Notes: generated from the letters alone by a model not told the origin. 64,000 nucleotides of DNA from an uncultured Paracoccaceae bacterium (GCA_937146765.1 CAKZRP010000067.1:62001-126000); one strand, 5' to 3'. Counted from the stretch's first letter, positions 54,850 to 64,000 are shown. Numbers and translations are program-made.

Positions 54850-55635
54850 TCACTTTTGCGTCGAACCGTCCTGCATCCGCGAAATTCTGGCCTCGATTGC
54901 CTCCAGCCGCGACAGTACCTGATCCCGATAGGCATCGGTGCGCTCGCCCTCCTCGGCGGAATGAGCGTCCTGCATCGAATTCACGATAAGGCCGACGAGA
55001 AGGTTCACCACGGCGAAGGTGGTGACCATGATGAAGGGCACAAAGAAGATCCAGGCATGGGGGTAGACTTCCATGACCGGGCGCACGATGCCCATGGACC
55101 AGCTTTCCAGAGTCATGATCTGGAACAGGGAATAGGCCGAGAGACCAAGGTTGCCGAACCAATCGGGAAAACTGGCGCCGAAGAGTTTTGTCGCCATCAC
55201 CGAGCCGATGTAAAAGATGATCGCCATCAACAGGAAAACCGAGCCCATGCCCGGAAGCGCGGTGATGAAGCCCTCGACCACCCGGCGCAGGCTGGGCGCG
55301 ACCGAAATCACCCTCAGGACCCGCAGGATCCGCAAGGCCCGAAGCACCGAGAAGCCCTGCGCCCCCGGCACCAGGGCGATGCCGACGATGAGAAAATCAA
55401 AGACGTTCCAACCGTTGAGAAAGAACCGCAGGCGTCGAACGATCAGTTTCGCCACGATCTCAACTACGAAGATCAACAGGCAGAGCTTGTCCACAAGATG
55501 CACGAGACCGCCGACCTGCGCCATGACAGCTTCGGAGGTTTCCATGCCGAGCGACACCGCATTCACCAGAATCACGGCCGTGATGAAGCGGCTGAAGCCT
55601 TCACTTTCTAGCACGGATTGCAGGCGTTGGATCAT
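54850..55635 (-). CDS. Bacterial voltage-gated sodium channel (NaVSp1/NaChBac type)
   Basis: A 261-aa six-helix channel subunit that forms homotetramers. The S4 sensor carries arginines every third residue (R99, R102, R105, R108 in SVLRALRILRVLRVIS). The selectivity filter TLESWSM (residues 175-181) is the classic bacterial NaV sequence. The S6 (VNLLVGLIVNSMQDA) and C-terminal coiled coil (RDQVLSRLEAIEARISRM) are present. NaVSp1 is from the related Ruegeria (Silicibacter) pomeroyi. Physiological role unproven; in alkaliphilic Bacillus it links to motility and pH control. Confidence 0.95.
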   Translation of the reverse strand: MIQRLQSVLESEGFSRFITAVILVNAVSLGMETSEAVMAQVGGLVHLVDKLCLLIFVVEIVAKLIVRRLRFFLNGWNVFDFLIVGIALVPGAQGFSVLRALRILRVLRVISVAPSLRRVVEGFITALPGMGSVFLLMAIIFYIGSVMATKLFGASFPDWFGNLGLSAYSLFQIMTLESWSMGIVRPVMEVYPHAWIFFVPFIMVTTFAVVNLLVGLIVNSMQDAHSAEEGERTDAYRDQVLSRLEAIEARISRMQDGSTQK

Positions 55636-55671
55636 CGGATGGGCGCTCCTATAGAGATCGGTTTGGGCGGT

Positions 55672-56916
55672 TCAGGACAGGGTGAAACTGGCGGCGAGTT
55701 CGGTATGCGACGACCAGCGGAACTGGTCAACGACCTGTATCCAGTTGAGCGTATAACCCGCGTTAACAAGCACTTCCGCATCCCGCGCAAAGGTCACCGG
55801 ATTGCACGAGACATAGGCGATGATCGGGGTCCTCGCCCGCGCCAGCTCCGCCACCTGAGCTTCGGCTCCTGCCCGCGGCGGGTCGATCACCACCGCCTCG
55901 AACTCGGTCCCAAAGGGGTTGAGATCCTCGGGCAACAAAGGATTGCGGAACAGGTCGCGGGTCTGGGTCGTAAGCTTCTTTAGGCCCCCAACCCTGCGCC
56001 AGCCCAGTTCCAACGCCTCCAGCATCTCGCGCTCCCCCTCGACCGCCAGGACTTCGGCCTGCTGAGACAGCGGCAGCGCGAAGGTGCCGCAGCCCGCAAA
56101 AAGATCGGCAACTCGGCGGGCCTTGCCGACAATCTCCTTCACCGCTGCCACAAGCGCCGCCTCGCCCTCGTGGGTGGCCTGCAGGAAACTGCCCGGCGGC
56201 GGGCAGACCTTGGCCGGCCCGAAGCTTTGCGTCGGCGGGTTTTCCATGCCGATCTGCTCGTCGTCCCAGGTCAGACGCGCAATCCGGTGCCTTTCGATGG
56301 CTTGCGCCAATTCGATCCGTAAGCGACCATCCAGGGGCTTGCCTCCGCGTACGAGCACGTCGAGCCCTTCGTTCGACGTGGTGAGCGTCACAGAGAGTTC
56401 ACCCTTGCGGCTTGCCCCGATCACGCCCAGCGCCTCTGCCACCGGCATGGCGGCCATGATCTCGGGTGCCAGCAACTTGCAATCGGGCACTGCCGTCAGA
56501 ATATCCGATGCACGACCGTGGAAGCCCGCCATGGCGCCCTTCTTCGTGCGTTTGACCGTCAAGGTCGCGCGGCGTCGCGACTGTGCCGAAGAGGTTTGAA
56601 TGGGGCGAAACTCCGCCGCCAACCCGCGCGACTTGAGCGCCGTGCGCACCACGTCAACTTTCCAAGCTGCCACAAACCCATCGTTCGCATGCTGCAACTG
56701 GCAGCCGCCACAGGATTTGTAGTGACGGCACGGCGCCTGTACCCGGTGATCGGACGGCGTCTCGATCCGGATCTCTGTGAGTTGCTGACCGTCGACAATA
56801 CCGGAGACGACCTCTCCCGGCAGGGTGCGCGGAGCAAAAAGAGGTCCCAAGGCGATCCCGTCGCCCTGGTGACCCAAACGATCTATTGTAGCTGTGGTTC
56901 TGGCTGCATTTGTCAT
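55672..56916 (-). CDS. TrmA/RumA-family RNA 5-methyluridine methyltransferase
   Basis: A 414-aa enzyme: N-terminal TRAM-like domain (IDRLGHQGDGIALGP…), iron-sulfur cysteines (CRHYKSCGGCQLQH and PDCKLL), SAM motif ADLFAGCGTFALPL and catalytic Cys in YVSCNPVTFARD. Methylates 23S rRNA uridine or tRNA U54; which is not decidable here. Upstream of the sodium channel by 36 bp on the same strand, so they may share a transcript. Confidence 0.92.
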   Translation of the reverse strand: MTNAARTTATIDRLGHQGDGIALGPLFAPRTLPGEVVSGIVDGQQLTEIRIETPSDHRVQAPCRHYKSCGGCQLQHANDGFVAAWKVDVVRTALKSRGLAAEFRPIQTSSAQSRRRATLTVKRTKKGAMAGFHGRASDILTAVPDCKLLAPEIMAAMPVAEALGVIGASRKGELSVTLTTSNEGLDVLVRGGKPLDGRLRIELAQAIERHRIARLTWDDEQIGMENPPTQSFGPAKVCPPPGSFLQATHEGEAALVAAVKEIVGKARRVADLFAGCGTFALPLSQQAEVLAVEGEREMLEALELGWRRVGGLKKLTTQTRDLFRNPLLPEDLNPFGTEFEAVVIDPPRAGAEAQVAELARARTPIIAYVSCNPVTFARDAEVLVNAGYTLNWIQVVDQFRWSSHTELAASFTLS

Positions 56917-56984
56917 GCCCCTGCCTTAGCGCGGCACGCGCATCCGCAAAAGATGGAAACGCGCACCTCGGATGCCGGAGCCCT

Positions 56985-58829
56985 TTATTCCGCCGCTTCC
57001 GCCGCCTCTTCTTCGGTGCGGATGAAGCCGCCGGACTGACGGGTCCAGAACTGCGCATATAGCCCGCCTGCGGCCAGAAGCGCCTCATGGCTTCCCTGTT
57101 CCACGATCTGCCCACGATCCATGACAATGATCCGATCCATTTCGGCCAGGGTGGACAGGCGGTGGGCAATGGCAAGCACCGTCTTGCCTTCCATCACCCG
57201 TGTAAGCGCCGATTGGATCGCGGCCTCGACCTCGGAGTCGAGCGCCGAGGTTGCCTCATCCAGTACAAGGATCGGTGCATCCTTCAGGATGGCCCGTGCC
57301 AGGGCGATCCGTTGCCTTTGGCCGCCGGAGAGTTTCACACCGCGTTCCCCAAGGTAGGCATCATAGCCTTTGCGGCCCTGTCCGTCCTCAAGGTCCGCAA
57401 TAAAGCCATGCGCCTCGGCGGCCTTGGCGGCGGCGATCACCTCCGCGCGACTGGCACCCGGTCGACCATAGAGAATGTTCTCCAGGGCCGATCGGTTGAA
57501 CATCGCTGTTTCCTGAGTGACCATGCCGATCTGGCCACGCAGACTGTTCTGGCTGACGGTTGCAGTGTCTATACCGTCGATCAGGATACGGCCCTCTTCC
57601 GCCTCATAGAGCCGCAAGAGCAAGGACACGAGTGTGGACTTGCCGGCTCCGGAGGCCCCGACGATCCCCAACTTTTCCCCTGCCTTGATTGTCAGGCTAA
57701 CATGGTTGATGCCGCCGACATCACGACCATAGGCAAAGCTCAGATCGTCAAACACGATCTCCCCGGCCGAAACCTCGAGATCGGGGGCATCCGGATTGTC
57801 CTCTATCCGGTCCGGCCGCGCGAGGGTCTTCATGCCGTTCTCGATCTCTCCGACGTTGGAATAGACTCCCATCAGGGTGAAACTGACCCAACCCGTCATC
57901 TGCGCAATGCGGATCGAGACTGCGCCGGCTGCCACGATATCGCCTTCGGTTGCCGCGCCACCCTGCCAAAGCCACAGGGTCGACCCGATCAGGATGACCG
58001 GCAGCAGCCCGGCAAGGGCCATCAGCCAGAACCGGAAGGACGCAGAAAGATAGCCGAAGGCCAGCGCCTTGTCGCGGTAGGTCACCATGGCGCTCTGGGC
58101 GCCACGTTCCTCGTGGTCGGCATGGGCAAAGAGCTGCACGGTCTTGATGTTGGTGATGGTGTCGACCACTTGCCCCGTCACGTTCGCTCGGGCCCCGGCT
58201 CGGCCAGCAGATCCTTTGCGGATGCGGGGCAGAAACCAGCGGATCAATGCAAAATAGCCACCAAGCCAGACCACAAACAATGCCGTCACCCGCAGGTCCA
58301 CCGCCGTCAGCAGGATCAGGGAACCGGCAAGCGAGGCCAGGGCAAAGGCCACCACATTGATCACCTCCACCACCACGGTGGTCACCGCGGTGGAGGTCTG
58401 CATCTGCTTTTGCGCAATCCGCCCGGCAAAGTCGTCGTCGAAGAACCGCACCGACTGACCCAGGGTCCAGCGATTGAGGCGAGAGAGCACCAGTGGGCTG
58501 ACATTGGGCTGCACGATGATCGCGTTGGACGCCGCCGACAAGCCGAACAACAGCGGGCGCACCAGTATGAAGAAGCCCAAGGCCACCAGAATGATGCTGA
58601 GGTTCTGAGAGAAGAACCCCTCTGGCCCGCTGGCAATGGCCGTATCGATCACCAGCCCGAGGATATAGGCCGTGCCCGCTTCCATTCCGCCCGCAAGAGC
58701 GGAGCAGACCGCCGCGAAAGCGAGCATCGGCCAGGCCCCCTTCAGACACCACCGCATGAAAGCGCCGAGGGTCTGGGGAGGTGGTCCGTCCGCCGGTTGA
58801 AAGGCGTCGATCAGATTTCCAAGCTTCAT
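56985..58829 (-). CDS. ABC exporter half-transporter (permease-ATPase fusion), second of a pair
   Basis: A 614-aa type IV exporter with an N-terminal six-helix domain and C-terminal ATPase: Walker A GASGAGKST, signature LSGGQRQRIALARAI, Walker B ILVLDEATSALD with catalytic Glu, and AHRLSTL. It overlaps the preceding half-transporter by ATGA; the two are similar in length and layout and probably form a heterodimer. Substrate unknown; MsbA- or drug/lipid-type exporters are closest. Confidence 0.9.
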   Translation of the reverse strand: MKLGNLIDAFQPADGPPPQTLGAFMRWCLKGAWPMLAFAAVCSALAGGMEAGTAYILGLVIDTAIASGPEGFFSQNLSIILVALGFFILVRPLLFGLSAASNAIIVQPNVSPLVLSRLNRWTLGQSVRFFDDDFAGRIAQKQMQTSTAVTTVVVEVINVVAFALASLAGSLILLTAVDLRVTALFVVWLGGYFALIRWFLPRIRKGSAGRAGARANVTGQVVDTITNIKTVQLFAHADHEERGAQSAMVTYRDKALAFGYLSASFRFWLMALAGLLPVILIGSTLWLWQGGAATEGDIVAAGAVSIRIAQMTGWVSFTLMGVYSNVGEIENGMKTLARPDRIEDNPDAPDLEVSAGEIVFDDLSFAYGRDVGGINHVSLTIKAGEKLGIVGASGAGKSTLVSLLLRLYEAEEGRILIDGIDTATVSQNSLRGQIGMVTQETAMFNRSALENILYGRPGASRAEVIAAAKAAEAHGFIADLEDGQGRKGYDAYLGERGVKLSGGQRQRIALARAILKDAPILVLDEATSALDSEVEAAIQSALTRVMEGKTVLAIAHRLSTLAEMDRIIVMDRGQIVEQGSHEALLAAGGLYAQFWTRQSGGFIRTEEEAAEAAE

Positions 58830-60664
58830 TCTGCTGCCTCTGTATTCAGGAACCCGCCCGACTGGCGCGCCCAGAACTGTGCATATAGGCCCCCGGCCGC
58901 CAAAAGCGCCTCATGGCTGCCTTCCTCGGCAATTTTGCCCTCATCCAGAACCAGAATTCGATCCATTTGGGCAATGGTGGACAGGCGGTGGGCGATGGCG
59001 ATCACCGTCTTGCCTTCCATCATCCCATAGAGGGTTTCCTGGATCGCCGCCTCGACTTCAGAATCAAGCGCCGAGGTCGCCTCATCCAGCAGGAGGATCG
59101 GTGCATCCTTGAGGATTACCCGCGCCAGTGTGACCCGCTGCCTTTGACCTCCGGAGAGTTTCACCCCGCGTTCCCCAACATGGGCATCATAGCCCCTGCG
59201 ACCCTGCGGGTCCTCAAGATCCATGATGAAATCATGAGCATGGGCCTTGCGCGCCGCTGCGATCATTTCCAGCTCGCTGGCCTCTGGCCGACCATAGAGC
59301 AGGTTGTCCCGGATCGAGCGATGCAGGAGAGAACTGTCCTGTTGCACCATGCCGATGTTCTGCCTGAGGCTGTCTTGCGTCACCTCGGTGAGGTCCTGAC
59401 CGTCGATCAGGATTCGCCCACCTTCGCTGTCGTAAAAGCGCAGCAGAAGCTTCACCAATGTCGACTTGCCTGCACCGGACCGGCCAATCAGCCCAACCTT
59501 TTCGCCCGGCCGAATGGTCAGTTGCAGCCGGTCAAGCCCTCCGGCGCCACGCCCGTAATGGTGCGACACCCCGTCAAAGCGGATCTCACCCGCCGTCAAC
59601 CGCAGCGCCTTTGCACCCTTGCCGTCAACCAGGTCGATCGGCTGGGCTATGGTTTCCATCCCTTCGGCGACCACCCCGAGCTGGCGGAAGAAGGTGGTCA
59701 GCGCCCACATGATCCAGCCGGTCATCGCGTTGAGCCGGAGCGTCAGCGCAGTGGCCGCCGCCACCACGCCAACCGAAGCGACACCTTGCATCCAGAGCGC
59801 GATGCCCCAACCAACCACTCCCACGATGAGGAGCCCGTTCAGCGCGACCAGTGCACCATCCATGATAGTGTAGATCCGCATCTCGGTCTGGAAGGTCCTG
59901 CGGGTGTTCTCGATTGCATCCTTGGCATATTCGAGCTCCCGGTCGTGATGGGCGAACATCTTAACGGAATGGATATTGGAATAGCTGTCCACAACCCGCC
60001 CGGTCACCGTCGAGCGCGCGTCGGAGGCGGCCTGACTGGCCGGACCGACCCGCTTCACCGTCCACTTGATCAAGAGGCCATAGAGCGCAAACCAGAACAG
60101 CAATGGGATCAGCAACCGCGGGTCCGCGCTCCACAACAGGAAGGCGGCCCCGATCAGATAGGCCAGTGCAAAGGTGATTGCGTCAAAGACCTGAAACACC
60201 ACCTCGCCCGCGGCGGGCGGCGTCTGCATGATCCGGTTGGCGATCCGGCCGGCAAAGTCATTCTCGAACCAGCCCACCGATTGACGCAACACGTGCTTGT
60301 GCGCGCGCCAGCGGATCAGCGTGCCGAAGTTCGGCAAGATGGTGTTGTTCAACAGCAAGACGTCCAACAGTTGCAGCACGGGACGCACCAGCAGAATAAA
60401 GATGGCCATCAGGATCAATTCGATCCCATGGCTCTCCCAGACCTCCGCCGGGGTGCCGGAGAGGATATCTACGACGCGCCCCATGTAGGAGATGAGGCCG
60501 ATCTCCACCGCCGCAACAATCACTGACAGGATGGCGGTGACCCAGAAGACACGTGTGAAGGGGCGCGCATACTCGCGCATGAAGGGCCAGAGGCGCGTGG
60601 GCGGGCGATCCGTTTCCGGGTAGTCGCAATAGGGATCAACGAGGTTTTCAAAAAATCGAAACAT
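58826..60664 (-). CDS. ABC exporter half-transporter (permease-ATPase fusion), first of a pair
   Basis: A 612-aa exporter of the same architecture: Walker A GRSGAGKST, signature LSGGQRQRVTLARVI, Walker B ILLLDEATSALD, AHRLSTI. Both ATP sites look consensus in both subunits, unlike many asymmetric heterodimers. Start ATG 60664 has GGAG eight bases upstream; a 16-codon longer frame (60712) lacks one. About 250 bp upstream has no gene and should contain the promoter. Confidence 0.9.
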   Translation of the reverse strand: MFRFFENLVDPYCDYPETDRPPTRLWPFMREYARPFTRVFWVTAILSVIVAAVEIGLISYMGRVVDILSGTPAEVWESHGIELILMAIFILLVRPVLQLLDVLLLNNTILPNFGTLIRWRAHKHVLRQSVGWFENDFAGRIANRIMQTPPAAGEVVFQVFDAITFALAYLIGAAFLLWSADPRLLIPLLFWFALYGLLIKWTVKRVGPASQAASDARSTVTGRVVDSYSNIHSVKMFAHHDRELEYAKDAIENTRRTFQTEMRIYTIMDGALVALNGLLIVGVVGWGIALWMQGVASVGVVAAATALTLRLNAMTGWIMWALTTFFRQLGVVAEGMETIAQPIDLVDGKGAKALRLTAGEIRFDGVSHHYGRGAGGLDRLQLTIRPGEKVGLIGRSGAGKSTLVKLLLRFYDSEGGRILIDGQDLTEVTQDSLRQNIGMVQQDSSLLHRSIRDNLLYGRPEASELEMIAAARKAHAHDFIMDLEDPQGRRGYDAHVGERGVKLSGGQRQRVTLARVILKDAPILLLDEATSALDSEVEAAIQETLYGMMEGKTVIAIAHRLSTIAQMDRILVLDEGKIAEEGSHEALLAAGGLYAQFWARQSGGFLNTEAAE

Positions 60665-60915
60665 GCGGATGCTCCGTGAATGTGAGCAAGAATTTGGGAA
60701 TGCGATGAGCACATGAATGGCGGCGACCGAGGCCCCCTGTTCACGTCACAGGACGGTCTCAGACGTCAAGCGTCGTATGAGATCCTGTCATCCAACGGCA
60801 TTCCTCCCGCGTAGCTGTCTGCTTTCACACGCATAGGGGTAACCTGCTCCGCCAGTCTTGTCACCTCTTTCAGGCATGTTTCAGGCATGAAATTTTTTAG
60901 ACAGCGGGAATTGGC

Positions 60916-62070
60916 TCAGGTGTTGCGCTGTGACAAAAGCTCGTCCCGGCTGAGGGTGAACCCGGACCTGATCCATCTGGCTTCCAGAGTTTTCAGCCTT
61001 CGCCCAAGGTCCACCCCTTGATATTGCGGCATCAGGTCTTGCGCCGTCAGGGGAAACCGTGCGTGGTCTCCTTCCTCAATATCAGTCTCTAACAAGGGAT
61101 TTACTGGCATCTCCAACAAGGCCGAACGCAGGATCAGGGCCCGGCGTGCGGTTTCGGCATCATGGCGATAGGCCATTTCCGCTGCCCCCATGGATCCGCT
61201 GGCCAGATCGCGCAGCAATTCGACCCGCGCGGCCAATGCCTTGCTCAAACGCAGGGACTCACGCGGAGCGTCCCCTCCCAGCGCGGCCAAGCGGGTTTCT
61301 GCCGCAGGCGGCAAACCTTCCTCGAGGTGTACCAGAGGTGCCAGCGCGCGATCATCCGCGCCGGGCAGGACCAGCGCCAGAACCCCGAGCTGCCGCATGA
61401 CCGCAACCGAAGGCGCCGGGTCGGGTGCGCGCAGCAGCTTCACCATCTCGGCCCCGACCCTCTCACGCGACAGCTGACCGAGACCCTCCTGGGTGTCCGA
61501 AATCGCCTCCAGAGCCTCGGGATCAAACCCGTCCTCGGCTTTCCCGTACCAGCTGTGGAAGCGGAAATAGCGCAGGATCCGCAAGTAATCCTCGCGGATT
61601 CGGTTCTGCGCAGTGCCAATGAATCGCACCCGCCGCGCCAAGAGATCGGGCAGTCCCCCCAGCGGGTCGACCACCGTGCCGTCCGGGCGCGCATAAAGCG
61701 CGTTCATGGTGAAATCGCGACGGCGGGCATCCTCTGCAATGTCACTGGCAAAGGCCACCACAGCGCGGCGGCCATCGGTTGCCACGTCCTTTCGAAAGGT
61801 GGTGATCTCATGCGGGAGGCCCTCGGCGACCACGGTAACGGTTCCGTGCTCGATCCCGGTCGGCACAACCTTCAGCCCAGCGCTCTCGGCCAGTTGCATG
61901 ACCCGTTGCGGAGTCACATTTGTCGCAAGATCAAGATCGGACACCGCTTCGCCGAGGAGCGCATTGCGCACACATCCGCCGACAAAATAGATCTCCGCCC
62001 CGCCGCTGACGAGGGCATCGCATACCGCACGTGTCGAGGAAGCCTGTAACCAGGGCTGATCAATATTCAT
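60916..62070 (-). CDS. cca: CCA tRNA nucleotidyltransferase / poly(A) polymerase-like
   Basis: A 384-aa class II nucleotidyltransferase. FVGGCVRNALLGEAVSDLDLATNVTP has the catalytic DLD, followed by TFRKDV, RRRDFTMNALYARPDGTVVDPLGG and RFIGTAQNRIREDYLRILRYFRF. Adds or repairs 3' CCA on tRNA. It overlaps the Nudix gene (ATGA), so translation is coupled. No HD domain is obvious. Confidence 0.95.
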   Translation of the reverse strand: MNIDQPWLQASSTRAVCDALVSGGAEIYFVGGCVRNALLGEAVSDLDLATNVTPQRVMQLAESAGLKVVPTGIEHGTVTVVAEGLPHEITTFRKDVATDGRRAVVAFASDIAEDARRRDFTMNALYARPDGTVVDPLGGLPDLLARRVRFIGTAQNRIREDYLRILRYFRFHSWYGKAEDGFDPEALEAISDTQEGLGQLSRERVGAEMVKLLRAPDPAPSVAVMRQLGVLALVLPGADDRALAPLVHLEEGLPPAAETRLAALGGDAPRESLRLSKALAARVELLRDLASGSMGAAEMAYRHDAETARRALILRSALLEMPVNPLLETDIEEGDHARFPLTAQDLMPQYQGVDLGRRLKTLEARWIRSGFTLSRDELLSQRNT

Positions 62071-62666
62071 GGACGCTCCATCAGGGCGGCAAACCCGCGC
62101 AACATGCGCGCCGTGGCACCCCAGATGTAATAAGGGCCGAAAGGCACCGCAAAATAGTATCGTCGGGTGCCGCGCCAGCGCCGTGACTGGATCTGATACC
62201 GCGTGACATCAAGCACATGCGACAGCGGCGCGCGAAAAACTTCCGCGACCTCACCCGCTTCAGGCCGGATCTCGAAGGCTTCCGGAATCACGGCAATCGT
62301 CGGCGTGACCTGAAACCCGGTCACCGTCTCGTGACAGGGCAAGGTGCCCAGCACCCTGGGCAAGTAGCGCGGCAGGCCAATCTCCTCCCAGGCTTCGCGC
62401 AGGGCGGCATCGGTGCTGTCTCGATCACCGGCATCCACCTTACCGCCGGGAAAGGCGATCTGACCCGGATGATGTTTGAGCGCGGAGGAGCGTTTGGTCA
62501 GCAGGACATTTGGTTCTGCTCCCCAAGTCTCGATACCCAATAGGACACCGGCAGGGCGTAGTTTGCGTCCTGCGGGCAAAACCGTCTCCGGGTTCAGATC
62601 AAAGTCCGAGGTCGCCGCGGCACGCAGCGTCAGCGCCTCGGTGATTGCGTCCTCCAGCGCCGACAT
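62067..62666 (-). CDS. CoA pyrophosphatase, Nudix family (NudL-like)
   Basis: A 199-aa Nudix hydrolase. LLTKRSSALKHHPGQIAFPGGKVDAGDRDSTDAALREAWEEIGL combines the UPF0035 motif and the Nudix box used by CoA diphosphatases. Between hslO (5 bp downstream of that gene) and cca, coupled to cca. Probably trims CoA or other nucleotides. Confidence 0.9.
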   Translation of the reverse strand: MSALEDAITEALTLRAAATSDFDLNPETVLPAGRKLRPAGVLLGIETWGAEPNVLLTKRSSALKHHPGQIAFPGGKVDAGDRDSTDAALREAWEEIGLPRYLPRVLGTLPCHETVTGFQVTPTIAVIPEAFEIRPEAGEVAEVFRAPLSHVLDVTRYQIQSRRWRGTRRYYFAVPFGPYYIWGATARMLRGFAALMERP

Positions 62667-62671
62667 GACCC

Positions 62672-63649
62672 TCAGTCCCTTACAGCCTCAAATCCCACCG
62701 ACTGCGGGTCCAGATCGTAATGCGCGCCACAGAACTGGCAATCCGCAGTCACCCGGCCATCGTCCGTTGTCATGGTCCTGATGTCCTTGGCGGAATAGAT
62801 CGACAGGCTCTGACGCACGCGTTCCTCGGAACAGGTACAGCCGAAACGGACCGCCTGAGCATCATAGACCCGGGGCTGTTCCTCGTGAAACAGGCGCAGC
62901 AGCAGTTCGCTGGGAGAGACCGAAGGGCCAATCAGCTCCAGATCCTCGACGGTGCCAAGCAGGATGTTCACCCGGTTCCAATGCTCTTCCTCCTCGCCAT
63001 GGACGAGATCGGCCGCAGTGAGGATGGCACCAGTCCCCTCGCCCTGCGCCGCAAAGGGCGAGGCTTTGGGCATATGCTGCAGCATGATGCCGCCGGCGCG
63101 CCAGTGCTCCGGTTTGCCCGGTTCGGCGGATTTGCCAAAGCTCAATTCGAAACGGGTCGGAAGCTGTTCGGACTGCGCAAAATAGGCTTCGGCGCATTTG
63201 GACAGCGACCCTTCGGTCAGTGGAGTGATGCCCTGATAGGGTTGGGTGCCACTGCCTTGGTCGATCAGGATTGCGAAATAGCCCTCTCCGACCTGATCGA
63301 AGGGGTTGCCTGAGGTCAGCCGATCGGCATCAAAGCTGGCATAGGCACGAATACGGGCGGGTTCGCCCTCCCGCTCCGGCGCATAGTAATCGGTGGCGAT
63401 CATCCGCACCGGACCCTTGGATTGCACCTGCAGCGAGAGTTTCCAGCGCAGGCTCATGGTCTGGCCGATCAGCGCCGTCAGAAGCGCCATCTCTGCCACC
63501 AGGGCCTCGACCACCAGCGGGTAGTCGTGCTGTTTCAGGATACCGTCCAACACGCCGTCCAGCCGCGCCACGCGGCCCCGCATGTCGGATGCATCAAGCT
63601 GGAAGGGCAGGACGGTGTCGTCCCACGCGATTTTCGAACCAAGTGTCAT
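62672..63649 (-). CDS. hslO: Redox-regulated chaperone Hsp33
   Basis: A 325-aa holdase activated by oxidation. The C-terminal zinc centre is FGCTCSEERV (CxC) and CQFCGAHY (CxxC). The N-terminal dimer domain includes LTALIGQTMSLRWKLSLQVQSKGPVRMIATDYY. First gene of the leftward hslO-nudix-cca unit. Divergent from the Nudix gene at 63726 by 76 bp. Confidence 0.94.
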   Translation of the reverse strand: MTLGSKIAWDDTVLPFQLDASDMRGRVARLDGVLDGILKQHDYPLVVEALVAEMALLTALIGQTMSLRWKLSLQVQSKGPVRMIATDYYAPEREGEPARIRAYASFDADRLTSGNPFDQVGEGYFAILIDQGSGTQPYQGITPLTEGSLSKCAEAYFAQSEQLPTRFELSFGKSAEPGKPEHWRAGGIMLQHMPKASPFAAQGEGTGAILTAADLVHGEEEEHWNRVNILLGTVEDLELIGPSVSPSELLLRLFHEEQPRVYDAQAVRFGCTCSEERVRQSLSIYSAKDIRTMTTDDGRVTADCQFCGAHYDLDPQSVGFEAVRD

Positions 63650-63725
63650 GGGGTTTCCTTAACGGCCGGCTATTGGCATACCGACGCTATATAGGCTTTT
63701 CAGCATCAGAGGGAAGGGGCAGCCA

Positions 63726-64000
63726 ATGATCAGACGGTTTGGAGAGGTCCCAGACAGGGACGCACACTATAGGGTACGGCCCGGTGTCTACGCGCTGCTA
63801 CCACTCAACGGCCAGTTTCTGCTGACCTGCCAATATGAGGAAGACCCGGATATCCAATTGCCCGGTGGCGGCATCGATCCAGGCGAATCGCCCATCCCGG
63901 CCCTGCACCGAGAGGTCTATGAGGAAACCGGGTGGAAGATCGCCGCGCCGCGCCGCATCGGAGCGTTTCGCCGCTTTGTCTTCATGCCGGAATACGACCT
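63726..64000 (+). CDS. Nudix hydrolase, 5' part (continues past the window)
   Basis: ATG 63726 opens a frame that runs to the window end without a stop (about 92 codons). It contains a complete Nudix box, LPGGGIDPGESPIPALHREVYEETGW, at about residues 44-69 and the start RFGEVPDRDAHYRVRPGVYALL. Specific substrate unknown; the box resembles diadenosine-polyphosphate and ADP-ribose hydrolases. A third Nudix-family gene in the window. Confidence 0.88.
   Translation, partial: MIRRFGEVPDRDAHYRVRPGVYALLPLNGQFLLTCQYEEDPDIQLPGGGIDPGESPIPALHREVYEETGWKIAAPRRIGAFRRFVFMPEYD

Noticed and set aside
57087..60526. Long rightward frames across both ABC exporter genes
   Set aside because: Antisense artefacts of two well-supported genes; composition is Gln/His/Arg rich without domains.

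Overview
The window looks like chromosomal DNA of a motile, marine-type Rhodobacterales (Roseobacter group) alphaproteobacterium. The evidence is the high GC content and the flagellin–FlaF–FlbT trio. Further support comes from flagellar genes in the alphaproteobacterial (CtrA-type, Fla2-like) arrangement, a NaVSp1-like sodium channel, and housekeeping orders typical of that group (rimP-nusA-YlxR/L7Ae-infB, nitrilase-grxC-comF-methyltransferase-hemH). I saw no rRNA, tRNA, insertion sequence, prophage or CRISPR. The assignment is inference from gene content; no database search was run.

Layout. 1-5.3 kb: the end of a polyamine-type ABC operon (binding-protein tail, PotA, PotB, PotC) translationally coupled to a PuuB-like FAD oxidoreductase, with a convergent small-molecule kinase. 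5.4-31.9 kb: a 26.5-kb flagellar block of at least seven transcription units. It encodes hook cap and length control (flgD, fliK), rod assembly (flgJ-type, flgN-type), flagellin and its regulators (fliC, flaF, flbT), a multi-repeat DUF1217 protein, the export ATPase (fliI), rod, export gate and L-ring genes (flgBC-fliEQ-flgFGAH-fliL), a second export unit (flhA-fliR-flhB plus a FliJ-like coiled coil), and a stator-associated unit (second fliL, a small membrane protein, motE-like, motA, an 809-aa periplasmic protein). The last unit is fliF-fliH-fliN-fliP. FlgE, FlgI, FlgK, FlgL, FliG, FliM, FliO and MotB are not in the window. Three divergent flagellar promoter regions each carry a TTAA-N7-TT motif resembling a CtrA site.

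32-46 kb: secA, a secreted parvulin, argJ-mutT, a 0.5-kb gap with a candidate structured RNA, then the leftward rimP-nusA-(YlxR/L7Ae)-infB operon behind a possible attenuator, and an ECF sigma/anti-sigma pair. 45-52.5 kb: a short solute-binding-like protein, proline iminopeptidase, ubiG, a second candidate RNA, marR, nitrilase, glutaredoxin, ComF, a methyltransferase-fold protein without a glycine-rich SAM loop, and ferrochelatase. 52.5-64 kb: a tiny membrane protein, two L,D-transpeptidases, a CAP-domain lipoprotein, a voltage-gated sodium channel, a TrmA-family RNA methyltransferase, a tandem pair of ABC exporters, tRNA nucleotidyltransferase, a CoA-type Nudix hydrolase, Hsp33 and a partial Nudix gene.

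The least explained parts are the 809-aa periplasmic motor-operon protein, the DUF1217 repeat protein, the structured flagellin leader beside flaF/flbT, the two candidate RNAs and the rimP leader.
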